A stretch of 64,000 nt of DNA, taken from Sphingobacterium thalpophilum. GTDB lineage: Bacteria; Bacteroidota; Bacteroidia; Sphingobacteriales; Sphingobacteriaceae. Below the pieces are notes generated by a model. That model did not search any database. It saw only the letters and a program-made list of their open reading frames with translations, and was not told where the DNA came from. Shown piece after piece: positions 60,291 to 64,000 of the stretch. The first letter of the stretch is position 1, and every line of letters begins with the position of its first letter. The stretch spans positions 1,364,001 through 1,428,000 of the forward strand of contig NZ_CP151087.1 of the NCBI RefSeq assembly GCF_038396785.1, written 5' to 3'. The position numbers were made by a program, and so were the translations under genes.

Positions 60291-60899
60291 ATGAATTCTT
60301 CACTATTGGATGGAAACTATTGGGATGAACGTTATAAGAACAAAGCAACAGGCTGGGATATTGGTTATGCCTCTCCTGCTATTATCAACTATGCAGCGGA
60401 GTCTATTGCGAAAGATGCCTCTATTCTAATTCCCGGTTGTGGAAATGCTTATGAAGCAAAGGCTCTACTTGACATGGGGTTCCATCAAATTACCTTACTT
60501 GATATCGCTCCGACCCTTGTTGCGAAGGTAAGAAAGGAGTTTGCCAATAGCCCTCAGATCCAAATTTTATGTCAAGATTTTTTCCAGCACCTGGGTCAGT
60601 ACGACTATATAATTGAGCAAACATTTTTTTGTGCACTGGATCCTTCATTACGCCCCAGCTACGTACAACAAATGCATACTTTGCTCAAGCAGCAGGGTAT
60701 TCTGACGGGTTTATTGTTCAAACGGGATTTTGCGCAACAAGGACCACCTTTCGGTGGAGATCAAACGGAATATCAACAATTATTCGCATCGCAATTTGAC
60801 ATTTTACAGCTAACAGATTCAACCAACAGTATTCCCCAAAGACAGGGAAATGAACTTTTTTTTGAGCTGCGCAAAAAAGAGTCTACTTGCCCGGCATGA
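60291..60899 (+). CDS. TPMT-family S-adenosylmethionine methyltransferase
   Basis: A 202-aa class I methyltransferase of the thiopurine S-methyltransferase type. N-terminal YWDERYKNKATGWDIG, glycine loop ILIPGCGNAYEAKALLD (SAM site), acidic LLDIAP, and IIEQTFFCALDPSLRPSYV, all characteristic of TPMT-like proteins. Substrate unknown; soft nucleophiles such as thiols or selenium/tellurium compounds are methylated by relatives. Its 3' end overlaps the converging SulP gene by 17 bp. Confidence 0.9.
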   Translation: MNSSLLDGNYWDERYKNKATGWDIGYASPAIINYAAESIAKDASILIPGCGNAYEAKALLDMGFHQITLLDIAPTLVAKVRKEFANSPQIQILCQDFFQHLGQYDYIIEQTFFCALDPSLRPSYVQQMHTLLKQQGILTGLLFKRDFAQQGPPFGGDQTEYQQLFASQFDILQLTDSTNSIPQRQGNELFFELRKKESTCPA

Positions 60900-62415
60900 C
60901 CCGATAGGTTGGATCTTCCATGATATTGACCTTCACAATGCCCGCAGCATTTTTTAACAAAGAGCGACAATCTTCACTGAGGTGCCACAATTCGATTTTT
61001 TTCCCTTGTGCAGCGTAGCGTTCGGTAATTTTGTTGAGTGCATCCACGGCGGACATATCCACCACACGACTTTCCTTAAAATCTAAAATCACGCGCTCGG
61101 GATCTTCCAAAACATCAAATTTATCCAAAAAATTAGCTGTCGAACCAAAGAAAAGAGGGCCATAGATTTCATAATGCTTGATGCCCTCGGCATCCAAATA
61201 TTTTCTTGCCCGAATGCGCTTCGCATTATCCCAGGCAAATACAAGTGCGGATACCACTACACCAATAAGCACCGCAAGTGCCAAATTATGTAAAACCACG
61301 GTAATTCCGGCGACAATAATCCCAACGAAAATATCTGATTTGGGAAATTTATTCACAATCCGTAGGCTCACCCATTGGAAGGTTCCAATGGCTACCATCA
61401 TCATCACACCGACCAACGCGGCCATGGGTATCTGCTCAATAAAAGGAGCACCTACCAAAATAATCACTAAGATGGTCATCGCTCCAATAAAAGAAGAAAG
61501 CCGCGTGCGTGCACCAGCATTTAAATTGACCAGTGTTTGAGCAACCATGGCACATCCACCCATTCCCCCAAAAAATCCATTGATTGTATTGGCTATCCCC
61601 TGTGCCATGGATTCGCGGTTTGCATTTCCTTTACTCGCCGTTATTTCGTCCACCATGTTCAGTGTCAAAAGCGACTCCACCAACCCTACTCCAGCCATCA
61701 CCAAAGAATACGGAAAAATCAGTTGCAATGTTTCCCAGCTCAGGGGTACATTAGGTAAATGTAGATGTGGCAATGTCCCACTAACAGAGGCAATATCTAC
61801 TACTTTTTTGGTATCAATACCTAAAAGAGAAACCAGGCCAAATACAACCAAAATAGCGATTAAAGAGGCTGGAACAGCCTTCGTTATCCGCGGAAATCCA
61901 ATCACAATCAACATCGTCAGCAGAGTCAATCCCCCCATGATGTATAAGGTACTTCCCGACATCCACTCCGCCCCCTGCCCGGTATTCACCTTAAATTGGA
62001 CTACTTGAGCCATAAAAATGATAATGGCCAGTCCGTTTAAAAAACCGTACATAACAGGCTGTGGAATCAAGCGCACAAATTTCCCCCATTTAAAAAGCCC
62101 GACTAAAAATTGCAGGAGCCCCGCCAAGACGACCGCAGCAAACAGGTAATCAATACCGTGACTTGCCGCCAGGGCCATCAATACAACCACTGTTGCGCCA
62201 GCACCTCCAGATACCATCCCTGGCCTACCTCCCAAAACGGAAGTGATCAAACCCATTAAAAATGCTGCGTAAAGTCCGGTCAAGGGTGGTAGCCCGGCTA
62301 AAATTGCAAATGAGAGTGATTCCGGAATCATTGTCATTGCGACCGTTAATCCTGCAAACAACTCATTCTTAAGATTAATCGATTTTATATTGAATATTTC
62401 AAAGGTATTGTTCAT
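60883..62415 (-). CDS. SulP-family anion transporter with STAS domain
   Basis: A 510-aa protein. A SulP membrane domain of 10-14 helices (ELFAGLTVAMTMIPESLSFA, VSGGAGATVVVLMALAASHG, LLTLNMVDEITASKGNANRE) and a C-terminal STAS domain (about 410-505; VILDFKESRVVDMSAVDAL). It probably transports sulfate, bicarbonate or another anion. I chose ATG 62415 (MNNTFEIF); the upstream in-frame Met adds an unconserved Ser/Cys segment. A TACCTTTG box lies upstream on the minus strand. Confidence 0.92.
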   Translation of the reverse strand: MNNTFEIFNIKSINLKNELFAGLTVAMTMIPESLSFAILAGLPPLTGLYAAFLMGLITSVLGGRPGMVSGGAGATVVVLMALAASHGIDYLFAAVVLAGLLQFLVGLFKWGKFVRLIPQPVMYGFLNGLAIIIFMAQVVQFKVNTGQGAEWMSGSTLYIMGGLTLLTMLIVIGFPRITKAVPASLIAILVVFGLVSLLGIDTKKVVDIASVSGTLPHLHLPNVPLSWETLQLIFPYSLVMAGVGLVESLLTLNMVDEITASKGNANRESMAQGIANTINGFFGGMGGCAMVAQTLVNLNAGARTRLSSFIGAMTILVIILVGAPFIEQIPMAALVGVMMMVAIGTFQWVSLRIVNKFPKSDIFVGIIVAGITVVLHNLALAVLIGVVVSALVFAWDNAKRIRARKYLDAEGIKHYEIYGPLFFGSTANFLDKFDVLEDPERVILDFKESRVVDMSAVDALNKITERYAAQGKKIELWHLSEDCRSLLKNAAGIVKVNIMEDPTYRVMPGK

Positions 62416-62445
62416 TTTTGAATTACTAGAACAGGATAATTGCCG

Positions 62446-62453
62446 CAAAGGTA
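62446..62453 (-). promoter_or_regulatory. -7 box for the SulP gene
   Basis: CAAAGGTA on the plus strand is TACCTTTG on the minus strand, an exact TAnnTTTG match, 31 bases before the start at 62415. Also supports that start. Confidence 0.5.
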
Positions 62454-62477
62454 CTAATCACACAAACACTTTTCCCC

Positions 62478-62485
62478 TATATTTG
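62478..62485 (+). promoter_or_regulatory. -7 box for the DUF3943 gene
   Basis: TATATTTG, exact consensus, 31 bases before ATG 62517, divergent from the SulP promoter. Confidence 0.5.
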
Positions 62486-62516
62486 TTATTCTTTACAAAT
62501 TTTATCGCAAAACAGT

Positions 62517-64000
62517 ATGTTCATTTCGATCAAACAACGCATTAACCAACGTCATTATAGTCTCTTAATATGTATCTTTTTGTTGCTTGTCCAGCTCGGG
62601 AGTATAGGGCCTAGTAAGGCTGCATTCCTACCAGCTAGAGAATCCTTAATGACTTCAGATAGCCTATTTCGAGCGAAACCTGTCGAAAAATATCCCATGT
62701 ACCACGATGGGCAACCACGACATTGGAACAATCATCTTATCAACGTAAAACAAACAGACAGTCTATTCGATTACCAAAAGAAGAACTTCTTAAGGGCGGG
62801 AATTGAGTGGTTTTCCATCCAAGCTATTCCTGCTTCGGTTAATTACTTCATTCGAAAAGATCCTGTTTCGCATATTTCCTTTAAAAACTTCTTTAGCCAT
62901 TTAAAACTGTCTGCCTGGACCTGGGACGACAATCTCTTTGCAACAAATCAAATAGCGCATCCTTATCACGGTCAGTTTTATTTTAATTCGTTCCGATCCA
63001 ACAACTACAGTTTTCTACAATCGACAGCAGCAACCGTAGCTGGTAGCTATATCTGGGAAACTGCAGGTGAAACAGAACCACCATCCATCAATGATATCAT
63101 CAACACAAGTTTTGGTGGTACTATTTTAGGTGAAATGACCCATAGACTATCGCATCATATTCTTTCGCGCCCGAGTCTGACCAAAGGACAACGTAATAAA
63201 AAAGAACTATTGGCCATGCTGATCAATCCGATAAACGGGCTCAACCGTCTGCTCGACGGGCGCTGGGGAGATAAGGTAAAAGGTGCGGTGGTCGACAGTT
63301 CTTTAGTACACACCGAAGTTGAATTGGGGCTAAGACGGTTTGATGCCAAGGAACATGATATCTTGAATAAAGGAAAGAATGATATCTATGCGCGTATCAA
63401 ACTGATTTACACCAACGATGATCTAGACAAAAAGAAACCCTTTGATGACTTCTTTCTCAATTTGGAACTTGGATCAGATGATAGTTCCATCGTCAATGCG
63501 GTCAATGTGTATGCCTCGTTATACGGTAACCGTATTTTATCCAATTTAACGGGACGTCACCGTGGTATTGTGTCTGCGCATTTCGACTTTCTACGCAATG
63601 AAGCTTTTTATTACGGATCACAGAGCATCAATTACAATGTTTTTTCAAACTTCAATATTGGTAGCCGTACCAAGCTGACAACCATCCTTGGTGGTGGTCC
63701 AGTGGTATTGGCCGCTGTACCCGATCCTTATCTCCATTTTGGTGAAAGCCGTACATACGATTATGGCCCCGGGGCCGATGTTAGGGCTTCAGCCACATTG
63801 AGCACATTAAACCGCTTTAAATTTGGTGTAGATTATCGTGGCGGATATTTTGTCACAATCAGTGGCAACAAATCCCACCATTTTCTACACGCGGTATCCA
63901 CGAGTGCTTCAATGCGTATCTGGAAAAATTTTGGTGTCAACCTTTACTCCGGTTACTTTAGATTGGAAGGTCATTATCAAGACCATAACAATGTCAACAA
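62517..64000 (+). CDS. DUF3943 domain-containing protein (3' end beyond window)
   Basis: An open frame from ATG 62517 to the window edge, at least 494 codons. It has an N-terminal signal-like helix (LLICIFLLLVQLGSIG), then the DUF3943 signature: SYIWETAGETEPPSINDIIN followed by TSFGGTILGEMTHRLS. It is beta-rich with aromatic residues and probably an outer-membrane-associated protein. The C-terminus is outside the window. Function unknown. It diverges from the SulP gene. Confidence 0.82.
   Translation, partial: MFISIKQRINQRHYSLLICIFLLLVQLGSIGPSKAAFLPARESLMTSDSLFRAKPVEKYPMYHDGQPRHWNNHLINVKQTDSLFDYQKKNFLRAGIEWFSIQAIPASVNYFIRKDPVSHISFKNFFSHLKLSAWTWDDNLFATNQIAHPYHGQFYFNSFRSNNYSFLQSTAATVAGSYIWETAGETEPPSINDIINTSFGGTILGEMTHRLSHHILSRPSLTKGQRNKKELLAMLINPINGLNRLLDGRWGDKVKGAVVDSSLVHTEVELGLRRFDAKEHDILNKGKNDIYARIKLIYTNDDLDKKKPFDDFFLNLELGSDDSSIVNAVNVYASLYGNRILSNLTGRHRGIVSAHFDFLRNEAFYYGSQSINYNVFSNFNIGSRTKLTTILGGGPVVLAAVPDPYLHFGESRTYDYGPGADVRASATLSTLNRFKFGVDYRGGYFVTISGNKSHHFLHAVSTSASMRIWKNFGVNLYSGYFRLEGHYQDHNNVN

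Overview
The window looks like a Bacteroidetes genome, most likely a Sphingobacteriaceae-type host. The evidence is a CTnDOT-like tra/mob gene set, TAnnTTTG-type promoter boxes, RteC, MobA/B/C and DUF3408/DUF3872/DUF3945/DUF4133/DUF4134/DUF4141-type proteins. Positions 1 to about 57,800-58,000 are the interior and right part of an integrated conjugative element (ICE). Its left end and integrase lie outside the window. The remainder (about 58.0-64.0 kb) looks chromosomal: a frameshifted membrane gene, an IS4-family insertion, a TPMT-type methyltransferase, a SulP transporter and a DUF3943 protein.

Layout. 1-1.2 kb: a partial IS5-family copy that cuts a PRTRC protein B gene, followed by the PRTRC ThiF gene. 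1.5-4.4 kb: a receiver-domain protein behind a highly structured leader, two excisionase-like HTH genes, an AraC regulator and a RibD-C/DHFR-like reductase. 4.4-18.9 kb (minus strand): the mating-pair genes traA to traQ. The VirB4-like ATPase gene traG is split by a second IS5-family copy with a 5-bp target duplication, so this copy of the ICE is probably not self-transmissible. 18.9-19.6 kb: a 750-bp divergent intergenic region holding a degenerate 4-bp-period repeat and a cluster of hairpins (candidate oriT or centromere-like site). 19.6-23.4 kb: mobA, mobB (relaxase) and mobC (coupling protein).

Cargo 1 (23.6-31.3 kb) is a mercury/divalent-metal module: ArsR, MerTP, a GDCCVxC protein, a Fur-like regulator and a CzcA-CzcC fusion pump. 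Its adaptor gene is truncated onto the last codons of a deleted CadA/ZntA-type ATPase. Cargo 2 (32.5-44.4 kb) is a copper island: an HMA-AraC regulator, CopA, an HMA chaperone, HMA-DUF3347, a CPH-type ATPase, a DUF3347 lipoprotein, DUF305, a metal-binding lipoprotein, a heme-binding protein and a multicopper oxidase. Two direct copies of rteC flank this island. 45.5-57.8 kb (minus strand) returns to ICE backbone: a 1,817-aa methylase-helicase, DUF1896, ORF6N, topB, DUF3945, two HTH genes and a divergent rteC.

Three sequence signals stand out. (1) A roughly 310-bp tract between traA and mobA in which nearly every TA dinucleotide falls in the same 4-bp phase. (2) A direct-repeat box, GCCAAAC-N13-GCCAAAC (20-bp period), upstream of most backbone transcription units and absent from the cargo. 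(3) A separate 21-bp-period direct repeat upstream of copA and of the HMA chaperone gene, a plausible site for the HMA-AraC regulator. All alignments and counts were done by eye; no database search was run.
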